Positions 1-6,346 of a DNA stretch of 14,663 nt are shown here, piece by piece. The first letter of the stretch is position 1. Every line of letters starts with the position of its first letter. The DNA comes from JAQBDA01 sp041301185 (GTDB taxonomy: Bacteria; Chloroflexota; Anaerolineae; Anaerolineales; UBA4823), in assembly GCA_041301185.1 (NCBI GenBank), contig JBFYSV010000090.1, positions 1 through 14,663 on the forward strand. Reading direction: 5' to 3'. The translations under genes were made by a program, and so were the position numbers. Under the pieces are notes generated by a model. That model was given only the letters and a program-made list of their open reading frames with translations. It searched no databases and was not told the DNA's origin.

Positions 1-23
1 TTTGGCGGGCTACGCCCGCCAAA
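1..23. repeat. Perfect 10-bp hairpin palindrome at window edge
   Basis: Ten bases (1-10) are followed by a 3-nt TAC loop and their exact reverse complement (14-23). The stem is TTTGGCGGGC. The flanks run T-stem-A, opposite to the A-stem-T pattern of a bidirectional terminator, and no T tract follows on the plus strand, so it is not obviously a terminator. It could be a dispersed intergenic palindrome or the end of a larger element outside the window. Confidence 0.6.
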
Positions 24-68
24 ACACCCCCATATATCCACCAACTGCGTAAGTCCTATATTATTAAC

Positions 69-114
69 ACAGGACTGGGTTCAGGCACTAGCCTGAGAAC
101 AGTCCTGTTTTTTT
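69..114 (+). terminator. Rho-independent terminator of an upstream gene
   Basis: The arms ACAGGACTG (69-77) and CAGTCCTGT (100-108) pair perfectly. An inner stem, TTCAGGC (80-86) with GCCTGAG (91-97), pairs around an ACTA loop, and a run of seven T (108-114) follows. This is a classical intrinsic terminator reading on the plus strand. It must end a plus-strand gene lying left of the window, because no gene precedes it here. It also insulates the following transport genes from read-through. Confidence 0.9.
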
Positions 115-147
115 ATCCAAAGGGGGAATTTATCGGGATTTCGAGTG

Positions 148-153
148 TATAAT
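148..153 (+). promoter_or_regulatory. -10 box of the AI-2E family gene, possibly leaderless
   Basis: A perfect TATAAT lies just downstream of the terminator and is preceded directly by TG. It ends 7 nt before the ATG at 161, so transcription would be expected to begin at or next to the start codon. No convincing -35 hexamer is seen at 16-18 bp spacing, and there is no Shine-Dalgarno sequence. The site is read directly; promoter activity is inferred. Confidence 0.55.
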
Positions 154-160
154 TTTCTAG

Positions 161-1243
161 ATGAGTCTACCGGGACTACCTCCAGAAAGCCCTAGTTGGT
201 CGCTGACCACCCGCTGGGTTGTCGCGATCCTGGTGTTAATAAGTATTATCTGGCTGTTGGCGGTTGCATTACCGCTTATCGAAGCAATATTTATCGCGGC
301 GTTGATCGCATATTTACTCGATCCAATTGTGCGCTACCTGATGCGCCGCACTCGAATGCGGCGTACATTGGCAACAATCCTGGTCTATCTCATCGTGCTA
401 TTGATCGTTCTATCCCTGCCCACAACATTGGGAGCTTTGGCATTCGGACAGTTCCGCGATTTTAGTATTAATCTGAACGAAGCGATCCGGGAGTTACAAA
501 ATTGGCTGTCTCGGCCAATCTATTTCTTCGGTTTCCGGTTTGCACCCCAATCCTTATTCAATGAAGTCGGTCAGACATTGGGGGGTGTGCTGACCGTCAT
601 ACCGGGAGGATCTTTTAATATAGTCTCCGGTCTAACCACCAATATTCTTTGGGGACTGGTTATCTTCTTCAGCTTATATTACTTCTTGAAAGATGGCCCC
701 AAGATAAAGCCCTGGGTGGTAAGCTTGTTCCCGGCAGCTTACCAGGCGGATGCTGAAAAATTGACCAATGAGATTGATGATGTGTGGAGTGTATTTCTTC
801 GAGTCCAGTTGTTGATCTTCTTTATCATTGCGGTGCTTTTGGTATTGGGATCATTATTGGTCGTTGGGATGTACCAGGCAGGTTTGATCCCGTTCTCTTG
901 GATCGGTCTGGTTGTGATGCTAATCATCGTCTACGCCCTTGTGCAGCAGGTGGATAATCTCTGGCTCAGGCCGCATTTGCTGGGAGAACGACTGCGCCTG
1001 CACCCAGCTCTTGTGGTTGTGGGATTAATCGGAGCGCTTGCACTGAGCGGATTGCTGGGAGCGCTGATTGTCGTGCCACTGATCGCCACCGGAAAGATCG
1101 TTGGGCGTTATATCCAACGCAAATTGCTGGGGTTACCTCCCTGGTTACCGGAAGATGGATCTGCTCTGCCAGATGGACCCTCTCTGGCAGAAGGTGCTGC
1201 ACTAAGCGAAGTATCTGTTGAAGACAGAACAAATCAGGTGTAA
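161..1243 (+). CDS. AI-2E family transporter (PerM/TqsA-like membrane protein)
   Basis: A polytopic inner-membrane protein of 360 residues, typical for the AI-2E transporter family (PF01594). Hydrophobic helices lie near residues 18-38, 39-60, 70-95, 158-177 and 214-237, with more between 245 and 318. The family's C-terminal signature is clear: VDNLWLRPHLLG (264-275), then glycine-rich helices ending in a VVPL segment (304-307). Family members include proposed autoinducer-2 exporters (TqsA) and Na+/H+ antiporter-like proteins, so the substrate cannot be read from sequence. The 30-residue tail is acidic and low complexity, with an imperfect LPDG/LAEG repeat. The ATG at 161 has no Shine-Dalgarno and sits 7 nt after a TATAAT, which suggests a leaderless message. 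A cation antiporter gene follows after 68 bp, and a shared role in ion homeostasis is plausible but unproven. Confidence 0.88.
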   Translation: MSLPGLPPESPSWSLTTRWVVAILVLISIIWLLAVALPLIEAIFIAALIAYLLDPIVRYLMRRTRMRRTLATILVYLIVLLIVLSLPTTLGALAFGQFRDFSINLNEAIRELQNWLSRPIYFFGFRFAPQSLFNEVGQTLGGVLTVIPGGSFNIVSGLTTNILWGLVIFFSLYYFLKDGPKIKPWVVSLFPAAYQADAEKLTNEIDDVWSVFLRVQLLIFFIIAVLLVLGSLLVVGMYQAGLIPFSWIGLVVMLIIVYALVQQVDNLWLRPHLLGERLRLHPALVVVGLIGALALSGLLGALIVVPLIATGKIVGRYIQRKLLGLPPWLPEDGSALPDGPSLAEGAALSEVSVEDRTNQV

Positions 1244-1311
1244 TCTGGCGAAATTATTCATAACAGGCGAACAGCCTTGAATTATTTGAAAAGATCACGG
1301 GATATTTTGGA

Positions 1312-2520
1312 ATGACTCCATTTCTTCAATTTGATATTGCCCTGGTCATCATCATCACACTGGCAAAACTGGGGGGGTATCTGAGTTATAAACTGGGCCA
1401 GCCATCGGTTTTGGGCGAGTTATTGGTGGGGATAATCCTGGGCCCTACATTGATCGATTTCTTGCATTTGCCATTATTCACAGACGAGCACCTGGCTGAG
1501 ACGATCGCTCACCTGGCTGAATTAGGTGTGCTCTTATTGATGTTTCTCGCGGGGCTTGAGTTGCATCTAAACGACCTGCTTAAATCCGGGAAGGTATCTG
1601 CTCTGGCGGGCGTATTAGGTGTCGTCGGTCCGTTGACCTTCGGAACGCTGGTCGGGATATTGTTTGGCATGGAATTCCAAACAGCATTGTTTATCGGTCT
1701 GGTGCTTTCTGCGACCAGTGTTAGCATCTCTGCCCAGACACTTATGGAGCTAAATGTCCTGCGTAGCCGGGTAGGAATCAGCCTGCTTGGGGCGGCGGTG
1801 TTCGATGATATCCTGGTTATCCTCGGATTATCGGTTTTTGTTGCTGTTTTGCAGGCGGGGTCAAATGTCAATATATGGAGTATCGTTCTGATTTTTATTC
1901 AGATGGTTGTTTACCTGGGAGTTGCGTTAGGTATCGGCGTCTGGTTGATGCCCAGACTATCAAACTGGGTTGAGGATCTACCCATCAGTAAAGGGTTAAT
2001 CGCTTTTGCCTTTGTTATTGGCTTGCTCTACGCCTGGGCTGCCGAGGCGTTGGGAGGCATGGCAGCGATTACAGGTGCCTTTTTAGCCGGGCTTATGTTC
2101 GCCCGTACCCGGGTGAAGGAACAAATCGAGTCTGGAATCAGCATCCTGGCGTATGCGGTTTTCGTTCCGATCTTTTTCGTCAATGTCGGATTAAGTGCCA
2201 ATGTCCGCGAATTGACAGCCCAAAGCCTCTGGCTTCTGGTGATTCTGGTGGTTGTAGCCATTATCGGAAAAGTGGTGGGTGCCGGCGGAGGAGCCAAACT
2301 CGGTGGGTTGACAAACCTTGAGTCACTACAATTGGGTGTAGGGATGATGTCACGCGGGGAAGTGGGGTTGATCGTTGCTTCGGTCGGGATTATAGAAGGG
2401 GTGTTATCACAACAGATATTTTCTGCAATTGTCGGGGTGGTAATCGTGACAACTTTGCTGACCCCGATTATTTTGAGATCTCTTTTTACTCGCAAAAATG
2501 TAATCCGCGAGAAAGCGTGA
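1312..2520 (+). CDS. CPA2-type cation/proton antiporter (Na+/H+ exchanger domain)
   Basis: A 402-residue integral membrane protein of the monovalent cation:proton antiporter-2 type (PF00999). It has about 12 hydrophobic helices across its whole length. Diagnostic features are the early GQPSVLGELLVGIILGP segment (29-45), the ATSVSISAQTL stretch of the unwound helix, and the paired acidic residues Asp165-Asp166 in GAAVFDDI. That pair is the ion-binding site expected of electrogenic members. A late MSRGEVGL motif carries Arg348 and Glu350. The protein stops soon after the last helix, so it lacks the TrkA-N/RCK regulatory domain found on KefB/KefC. The downstream PII-like gene may supply control in trans. 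The ATG at 1312 has only a weak GGGA 9 nt upstream. Ion specificity (Na+ or K+) cannot be decided from sequence. Confidence 0.92.
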   Translation: MTPFLQFDIALVIIITLAKLGGYLSYKLGQPSVLGELLVGIILGPTLIDFLHLPLFTDEHLAETIAHLAELGVLLLMFLAGLELHLNDLLKSGKVSALAGVLGVVGPLTFGTLVGILFGMEFQTALFIGLVLSATSVSISAQTLMELNVLRSRVGISLLGAAVFDDILVILGLSVFVAVLQAGSNVNIWSIVLIFIQMVVYLGVALGIGVWLMPRLSNWVEDLPISKGLIAFAFVIGLLYAWAAEALGGMAAITGAFLAGLMFARTRVKEQIESGISILAYAVFVPIFFVNVGLSANVRELTAQSLWLLVILVVVAIIGKVVGAGGGAKLGGLTNLESLQLGVGMMSRGEVGLIVASVGIIEGVLSQQIFSAIVGVVIVTTLLTPIILRSLFTRKNVIREKA

Positions 2521-2526
2521 AGGAGG
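2521..2526 (+). promoter_or_regulatory. Shine-Dalgarno that sets the start of the PII-like gene
   Basis: AGGAGG begins right after the antiporter stop codon and lies 5 nt before GTG at 2532. It is the strongest ribosome-binding site in this cluster and argues for that start over the in-frame GTG at 2517, which overlaps the antiporter stop and has no good upstream site. Confidence 0.75.
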
Positions 2527-2531
2527 CTAAA

Positions 2532-2894
2532 GTGGCTTATCTGGTCGTAATGATCGTCGATGACCCGGATGATTGTCCGGCAATATTAGAATCTTGGGAA
2601 TCACTTGGCGTGCGCGGGGTGACTATTTTAGAGAGCACAGGCCTCGGGCGAGTCAAACGCACAGGGTTGAGAGATGATATGCCCTTGATGCCAAGTTTGC
2701 GTGATCTTTTAGAGGGAAACGAAGAGCATCACCGGACACTTCTATCAGTGGTTGACGACGAGCGAAGAGTAGACGATATGATCGCTGCTGCTCAAAAGAT
2801 AACTGGCGACCTTGACCGGGGGAATACGGGTTTCTTGTTTGTCGTGCCGGTGATGCGCGTTCACGGGCTGGGTAAAAAGCCTGCATCCGGGTAA
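2532..2894 (+). CDS. PII-like (GlnB-fold) signalling protein, antiporter-linked
   Basis: A small soluble protein of 120 residues. The order of motifs follows PII proteins: an N-terminal hydrophobic strand (AYLVVMIVD, 2-10), a helix, then LGVRGVTILESTGLGR (25-40). That last stretch closely resembles the PII segment GIRGMTVTEVKGFGR. Residues 68-90 match the second strand-helix unit, and TGDLDRGNTGFLFVVPV (91-107) matches the PII B-loop, which reads TGKIGDGKIFVSPV. The T-loop region (about 41-66) is divergent and lacks the uridylylated tyrosine, so classical GlnB/GlnK nitrogen signalling is unlikely. PII-like proteins bind nucleotides and often control a transporter encoded next door, so a regulatory partnership with the antiporter 11 nt upstream is the natural inference. 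The GTG at 2532 is chosen for its AGGAGG. The assignment rests on motif similarity alone. Confidence 0.7.
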   Translation: MAYLVVMIVDDPDDCPAILESWESLGVRGVTILESTGLGRVKRTGLRDDMPLMPSLRDLLEGNEEHHRTLLSVVDDERRVDDMIAAAQKITGDLDRGNTGFLFVVPVMRVHGLGKKPASG

Positions 2895-2906
2895 ATTGAG
2901 CGGATG
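2874..2906 (-). terminator. Weak possible terminator after uppP
   Basis: On the minus strand a 6-bp stem, CATCCG/CGGATG (2906-2901 with 2889-2884), has an 11-nt loop and is followed after 5 nt by five T (2878-2874). It lies just past the uppP stop codon, inside the end of the converging PII-like gene. The short stem and offset T run make it a weak candidate. Confidence 0.25.
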
Positions 2907-2910
2907 AGGA

Positions 2911-3732
2911 TCATCTAATTATGCTTACGGTCAAGGTGATCACTCCCACTAAGACGCAATAGATAGCAAACGAATACAATGAACCCTTGATAAGATATTT
3001 TAACAGCCAGCGTATTGAAAGATATCCAGAAATTGCGGCGACAATAAAGCCCGGAATGAAGACTAAGACGGATTGCGTCCAATTTTGAATAGATAACAGA
3101 TCTAGAAAAGCAAGAAATCCAGCCGCGAGCATAATCGGGACGGACATCAAAAATGAAAATCGGGCTGCTCCTTCCCTTTCGAAATTTCGCAGCATGCCTC
3201 CGGTGATAGTTGATCCCGAACGCGAGATCCCCGGAAATACCGCCAGAGCTTGAAAAGATCCAATAACCAGTGCGTCCAGCCAGCTCATCTGGTCTAACTT
3301 CCGGTTCCGAGCGCCAACCTTCTCGGCGATGATTAGCAATCCAGCGGTGCCAAATAGCATCATGGCGGTGATCACCGGGCTACCAAAGGCTTGCTCTACA
3401 ATGTCTTTGATGAGAATACCGATCAACCCTGCAGGGATCGTGGCAACCAGGATAAATACGCCCAGGCGTGAATGAGGATCTGCAAGCGGCGCTTTTGCCT
3501 TTAACCCGAGCAAGAGACCCTGGATGATTTTAAGCAGTTCCTCCCAAAAATAAGCAATGACCGCCGCCAGGGTCGCGACCTGCACCAGCACATTGAATAT
3601 GAAAGCATCCTTGGCGGGGATATCCCACCCCAGCAGGTAAGGTATGATCACCAGGTGACCCGAGCTGGAGATCGGTAGGAATTCCGTCAGCCCCTGCACG
3701 AGACCTAACAGCATCGATTGGAAGATAGTCAT
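2911..3732 (-). CDS. uppP: Undecaprenyl-diphosphatase UppP (BacA)
   Basis: This membrane enzyme dephosphorylates undecaprenyl pyrophosphate to recycle the lipid carrier for peptidoglycan and other envelope polymers; overproduction is known to give bacitracin resistance. The 273-residue length is normal for the family. The N-terminal motif QGLTEFLPISSSGH (13-26) contains catalytic Glu17, and FPGISRSGSTITGGML (166-181) contains the conserved Arg171. Hydrophobic helices fill the rest. The ATG at 3732 overlaps the tgt stop codon as ATGA, with GCGGAG 8 nt upstream on the minus strand. The reading frame stays open further upstream to 3918, but that part lies inside tgt and matches nothing in the family. 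The ATGA junction suggests translational coupling to tgt and a shared promoter. Confidence 0.96.
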   Translation of the reverse strand: MTIFQSMLLGLVQGLTEFLPISSSGHLVIIPYLLGWDIPAKDAFIFNVLVQVATLAAVIAYFWEELLKIIQGLLLGLKAKAPLADPHSRLGVFILVATIPAGLIGILIKDIVEQAFGSPVITAMMLFGTAGLLIIAEKVGARNRKLDQMSWLDALVIGSFQALAVFPGISRSGSTITGGMLRNFEREGAARFSFLMSVPIMLAAGFLAFLDLLSIQNWTQSVLVFIPGFIVAAISGYLSIRWLLKYLIKGSLYSFAIYCVLVGVITLTVSIIR

Positions 3733-4829
3733 TCTAAAAACTCCGCGGCAAAGATTTCGAAACGGTTTTCGATAATTGCATCCCGCATCTCGCGAGTCAG
3801 CTGCAGCAATGTGTGGATATTGTGGATGGACAGCAGGGTGGCGGATAGCATTTCTTTGGCTACGATAAGGTGCCTGAGATATGCTCGTGAGTAGTTCTTG
3901 CAGGTATAGCAGGTACAATCAGAATCGATTGGGTTTGGGTCCCTGGCATACCCAGCGTTAACCAGGTTCAAACGTCCTTTTCTCAGCATGGCTGCGTTAT
4001 GCCGTGCCAGGCGAGTGGGCAAAACGCAATCAAATATATCTACTCCGCGCATGACCCCGTTAACCAGATCTTCCGGGGTGCCAACCCCCATCAGATAACG
4101 GGGTTTGTCTTTGGGCAGGATGGGATCGATTGCCTCTAATACTGCATGCAGCTCGGCTTTTGTCTCGCCGACAGACAACCCGCCGATTGCATTCCCGGGA
4201 AGATCCATTGAGCTAATAAACTCTGCAGATTGTTGGCGCAAGTCCGGGAGAATCCCCCCCTGAACGATTCCGAAGAGTGCCTGATCGTGACGCTGTTTGG
4301 CTACCTGGCAACGAACTAACCAGGAATGGGTTCGAAGCATTGCCCTTTCATTGTATTCACGTTCATAGGGTGGGGCGCATTCATCAAAAGCCATGATGAT
4401 ATCTGCGCCTAAATTTTCCTGAATGGCAATCGATTTCTCCGGGGTAAGCCGGTGGGTCGATCCATCGATATGGCTTTTAAACGTAACCCCATCTTCGTCG
4501 ATTTTTCGATTCTCGGCCAGTGAAAATACCTGAAAGCCACCCGAATCGGTCAAGATTGGACCAGACCAGTTCATGAACTGGTGTAATCCGCCCAGCTCGG
4601 AGACGAGCTCATCCCCGGGGCGAAGGTAGAGATGGTAGGTGTTTGCCAGAATTAATCCAGCGCCTAATTCCTGCAGCTGAGCTGGCGTGATCGACTTGAC
4701 TGTTGCTTGCGTTCCTACGGGGGCAAAGACTGGCGTGAGCAAATCGCCGTGCGGGGTATGGAATATTCCAGCCCTGGCACGCCCCTGATTGGCGATCAGC
4801 TCGAAAGAGAACGGTGATGGAGGAGTCAC
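3729..4829 (-). CDS. tgt: Queuine tRNA-ribosyltransferase (tRNA-guanine transglycosylase)
   Basis: Exchanges guanine 34 in the anticodon of Asp, Asn, His and Tyr tRNAs for the queuosine precursor preQ1. The 366-residue length is typical. Visible catalytic residues are Asp95 in LTDSGGFQVF (general acid/base) and Asp267 in VDIFDCVLPTRLARH (nucleophile). The zinc site is complete: Cys305, Cys307, Cys310 and His336 in the CxCxxC-x25-H arrangement. Substrate-binding FGIVQGG (186-192) and GGLSVGE (216-222) are also present. The start is GTG at 4829 with no clear Shine-Dalgarno; the sequence from FSFELI onward aligns with family N-termini, so the true start cannot be far off. uppP follows through an ATGA overlap. 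No other queuosine pathway gene is in the window. Confidence 0.97.
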   Translation of the reverse strand: MTPPSPFSFELIANQGRARAGIFHTPHGDLLTPVFAPVGTQATVKSITPAQLQELGAGLILANTYHLYLRPGDELVSELGGLHQFMNWSGPILTDSGGFQVFSLAENRKIDEDGVTFKSHIDGSTHRLTPEKSIAIQENLGADIIMAFDECAPPYEREYNERAMLRTHSWLVRCQVAKQRHDQALFGIVQGGILPDLRQQSAEFISSMDLPGNAIGGLSVGETKAELHAVLEAIDPILPKDKPRYLMGVGTPEDLVNGVMRGVDIFDCVLPTRLARHNAAMLRKGRLNLVNAGYARDPNPIDSDCTCYTCKNYSRAYLRHLIVAKEMLSATLLSIHNIHTLLQLTREMRDAIIENRFEIFAAEFLE

Positions 4830-4860
4830 GGGAGACCTGGTTGTGAGAAGAGTTGGAATA

Positions 4861-4910
4861 CGAACGCTGATTATAACCGCATTTCGGTAAACATGTTGAG
4901 AAAGCGTTCG
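4861..4910. repeat. Widely spaced 8-bp inverted repeat around the tgt promoter
   Basis: CGAACGCT (4861-4868) and its exact complement AGCGTTCG (4903-4910) face each other with centres 42 bp apart, close to four helical turns. The pair brackets the minus-strand -10 box of tgt. It could be a two-site operator, or chance. Confidence 0.3.
4870..4875 (-). promoter_or_regulatory. -10 box of the tgt-uppP operon
   Basis: On the minus strand this is a perfect TATAAT. It predicts transcription from about 4863 and a leader of roughly 34 nt before the tgt GTG. The hexamer at 17-bp spacing upstream (CAACAT) is a poor -35, so the promoter may need an activator or depend on the -10 box. Confidence 0.5.
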
Positions 4911-4933
4911 AGACTACGTCCGAACAAACGTAA

Positions 4934-4942
4934 TGATATAAT
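4934..4942 (+). promoter_or_regulatory. Extended -10 promoter of the aminotransferase gene
   Basis: TGATATAAT fits the extended -10 consensus TGnTATAAT exactly. Transcription would start near 4949, giving a leader of about 50 nt that includes the AAGGAG ribosome site. No good -35 is seen, as is common for extended -10 promoters. It diverges from the tgt promoter; the two -10 boxes are about 60 bp apart. Confidence 0.6.
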
Positions 4943-4986
4943 TCCCTGGCTACACGCGATAATCCATTAACCAAACAGACATTTGT

Positions 4987-4992
4987 AAGGAG
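4987..4992 (+). promoter_or_regulatory. Shine-Dalgarno of the aminotransferase gene
   Basis: AAGGAG ends 7 nt before the ATG at 5000, which supports that start firmly. Confidence 0.8.
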
Positions 4993-4999
4993 TTTTTGT

Positions 5000-6346
5000 A
5001 TGCCGATCATGGATCTTCCAGGCCCGAAAGCCAGGGCAATTATTGACCGCGATCGTGCGGTTATCTCGCCATCTTACCCGCGTGGCTATCCATTCGTTAT
5101 GGATCACGGCAGGGGGGTTGATGTGTGGGATGTAGATGGGAATAGATTTTTGGATTTTGCTGCGGGGATTGCAGTTGTGTCTACTGGCCACAGCCATCCT
5201 CAGGTTGTTAAGGCTATCCAGGAACAAGCAGAGAGGTTTATCCATATCTCATCTGATTACTATCATCCAGCCTGGGTGGAGTTGGGTGAGAAATTAAACC
5301 AGATTGCCCCGTTTGTAGAAAACGCGATCTCGTTTATGACAAATTCCGGCACGGAGAGCGTGGAGGCAGCCCTAAAACTGGCCCGGCGTTACACGGGTAG
5401 AAGCCAGTTCATCGGTTTCTTGGGCGCATTTCACGGTCGGACCTTGGGATCGATCACGTTGACAGCCAGCAAGCCGATCTATCACCGTGGTTTTTATCCC
5501 CTGATGAACGGCGTGGTGCATGTACCTTTCCCTGATCCTTATCGCCCGCTACTGGCAGTCAACCCGGGGAGTGATTACGGAGAGGTTGTTGTCGATTACT
5601 TAGAAAAGCAGGTGTTCGAGCATGTCGTCCCGGCAGATGAGGTAGCGGGGATACTCGTTGAACCGATCCAGGGCGAGGGCGGGTATATTCTGCCCACCCC
5701 GGGATTTTTCCCTGCCTTGCGAGAGCTTTGCGATCGCCACGGGATTCTGCTGATCGCCGATGAAGTCCAGTCTGGAATGGGCAGGACCGGAAAAATGTGG
5801 GCGATTGAGCAGTTTGGCGTCGAGCCAGACATTGTCTGCGCTGCCAAGGGAATTGCATCGGGTGTGCCGCTTGGGGCGATGATCGGACGAGAGCATATCT
5901 TCACCTGGAAGAAAGGCGCCCATGGGAATACCTTTGGTGGAAATCCTCTGGCTTGCGTAGCCGCTTTGGCAACCATTGATCTGATTGAAAATGGTTATAT
6001 GCAAAATGCGGTCGTTGTAGGCGACTACATGAAGGGAATTCTAGAGGAGATCATGCTACGCCATCCTGCCTACGTGGCCCACGGCATAGGTGATGTGCGT
6101 GGCATCGGGCTGATGATCGGCGTGGAATTCGTCAAAGACGCCGAAACCAAAGAGCCAGCCGAAGAATTACGCGATCGAATCGTAGATAACGCTTTCCATC
6201 GTGGCTTGCTGCTCCTGGGTTGTGGCAAAAGCACAATCCGATTTGCACCTCCTTTGCTGGTTTCCAGGCAAGAGGTAGACCAGGCGATGGAAATATTCGA
6301 AGAGGCTCTGGTCGCAAGCGAAAAAGAGGCCATGCTTGTTGCCTGA
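5000..6346 (+). CDS. Class III PLP-dependent aminotransferase (GABA/ornithine type)
   Basis: A fold-type I, PLP-dependent enzyme of the class III aminotransferase family (PF00202), 448 residues long. Visible active-site features are NSGTES (115-120, cofactor phosphate), FHGRT (144-148), VEPIQGEGGY (220-229), Asp254 in IADEVQSGMGRTG (pyridine nitrogen), and the Schiff-base Lys283 in AAKGIASGVPLGA. The N-terminal pattern LPGPKARAIIDRD, followed by SPSYPRGYPFV, resembles the archaeal-type 'acetylornithine aminotransferase family'. That group includes ornithine/lysine aminotransferases and a few amino-acid racemases as well as GABA aminotransferases. The substrate is therefore open: GABA, ornithine, lysine or a branched-chain amino acid racemase activity. 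The start is secure (AAGGAG, 7-nt spacing). The end overlaps the next gene by 11 nt. No GABA or arginine pathway genes are nearby. Confidence 0.93.
   Translation: MPIMDLPGPKARAIIDRDRAVISPSYPRGYPFVMDHGRGVDVWDVDGNRFLDFAAGIAVVSTGHSHPQVVKAIQEQAERFIHISSDYYHPAWVELGEKLNQIAPFVENAISFMTNSGTESVEAALKLARRYTGRSQFIGFLGAFHGRTLGSITLTASKPIYHRGFYPLMNGVVHVPFPDPYRPLLAVNPGSDYGEVVVDYLEKQVFEHVVPADEVAGILVEPIQGEGGYILPTPGFFPALRELCDRHGILLIADEVQSGMGRTGKMWAIEQFGVEPDIVCAAKGIASGVPLGAMIGREHIFTWKKGAHGNTFGGNPLACVAALATIDLIENGYMQNAVVVGDYMKGILEEIMLRHPAYVAHGIGDVRGIGLMIGVEFVKDAETKEPAEELRDRIVDNAFHRGLLLLGCGKSTIRFAPPLLVSRQEVDQAMEIFEEALVASEKEAMLVA

Noticed and set aside
1165..1191. Inverted repeat TCTGCCAGA/TCTGGCAGA with 9-nt loop near the end of the AI-2E gene
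   Set aside because: It lies in coding sequence for a low-complexity LPDG/LAEG repeat tail and lacks a T tract. It is more simply a by-product of that repeat than a regulatory hairpin.
1277..1306. Possible promoter (TTGAAT and GATATT, 18-bp spacing) before the antiporter gene
   Set aside because: The -10 matches only four of six bases, and the gap from the upstream gene is short enough for co-transcription.
2028..2495. Long antisense open frame (155 codons) inside the antiporter
   Set aside because: It is a shadow of a gene with clear family motifs. Its product is rich in Thr, Pro, Ile and Asn with no domain pattern.
2517..2531. GTG at 2517 as start of the PII-like gene
   Set aside because: It has only a weak purine stretch upstream, while AGGAGG sits ideally before GTG 2532, and the extra five residues add nothing to the PII-like alignment.
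3733..3918. N-terminal extension of the uppP frame up to 3918
   Set aside because: It lies wholly inside tgt in another frame and matches nothing in UppP proteins. The ATG at 3732 has a ribosome site, and starting there puts Glu17 at the family position.
4609..5010. Minus-strand open frame of 133 codons spanning the tgt start and the intergenic region
   Set aside because: It overlaps both tgt and the divergent promoters and has no recognisable domain.
5559..6004. Several antisense open frames of 99-134 codons within the aminotransferase gene
   Set aside because: They overlap a conserved enzyme completely, resemble no family and overlap one another in different frames.
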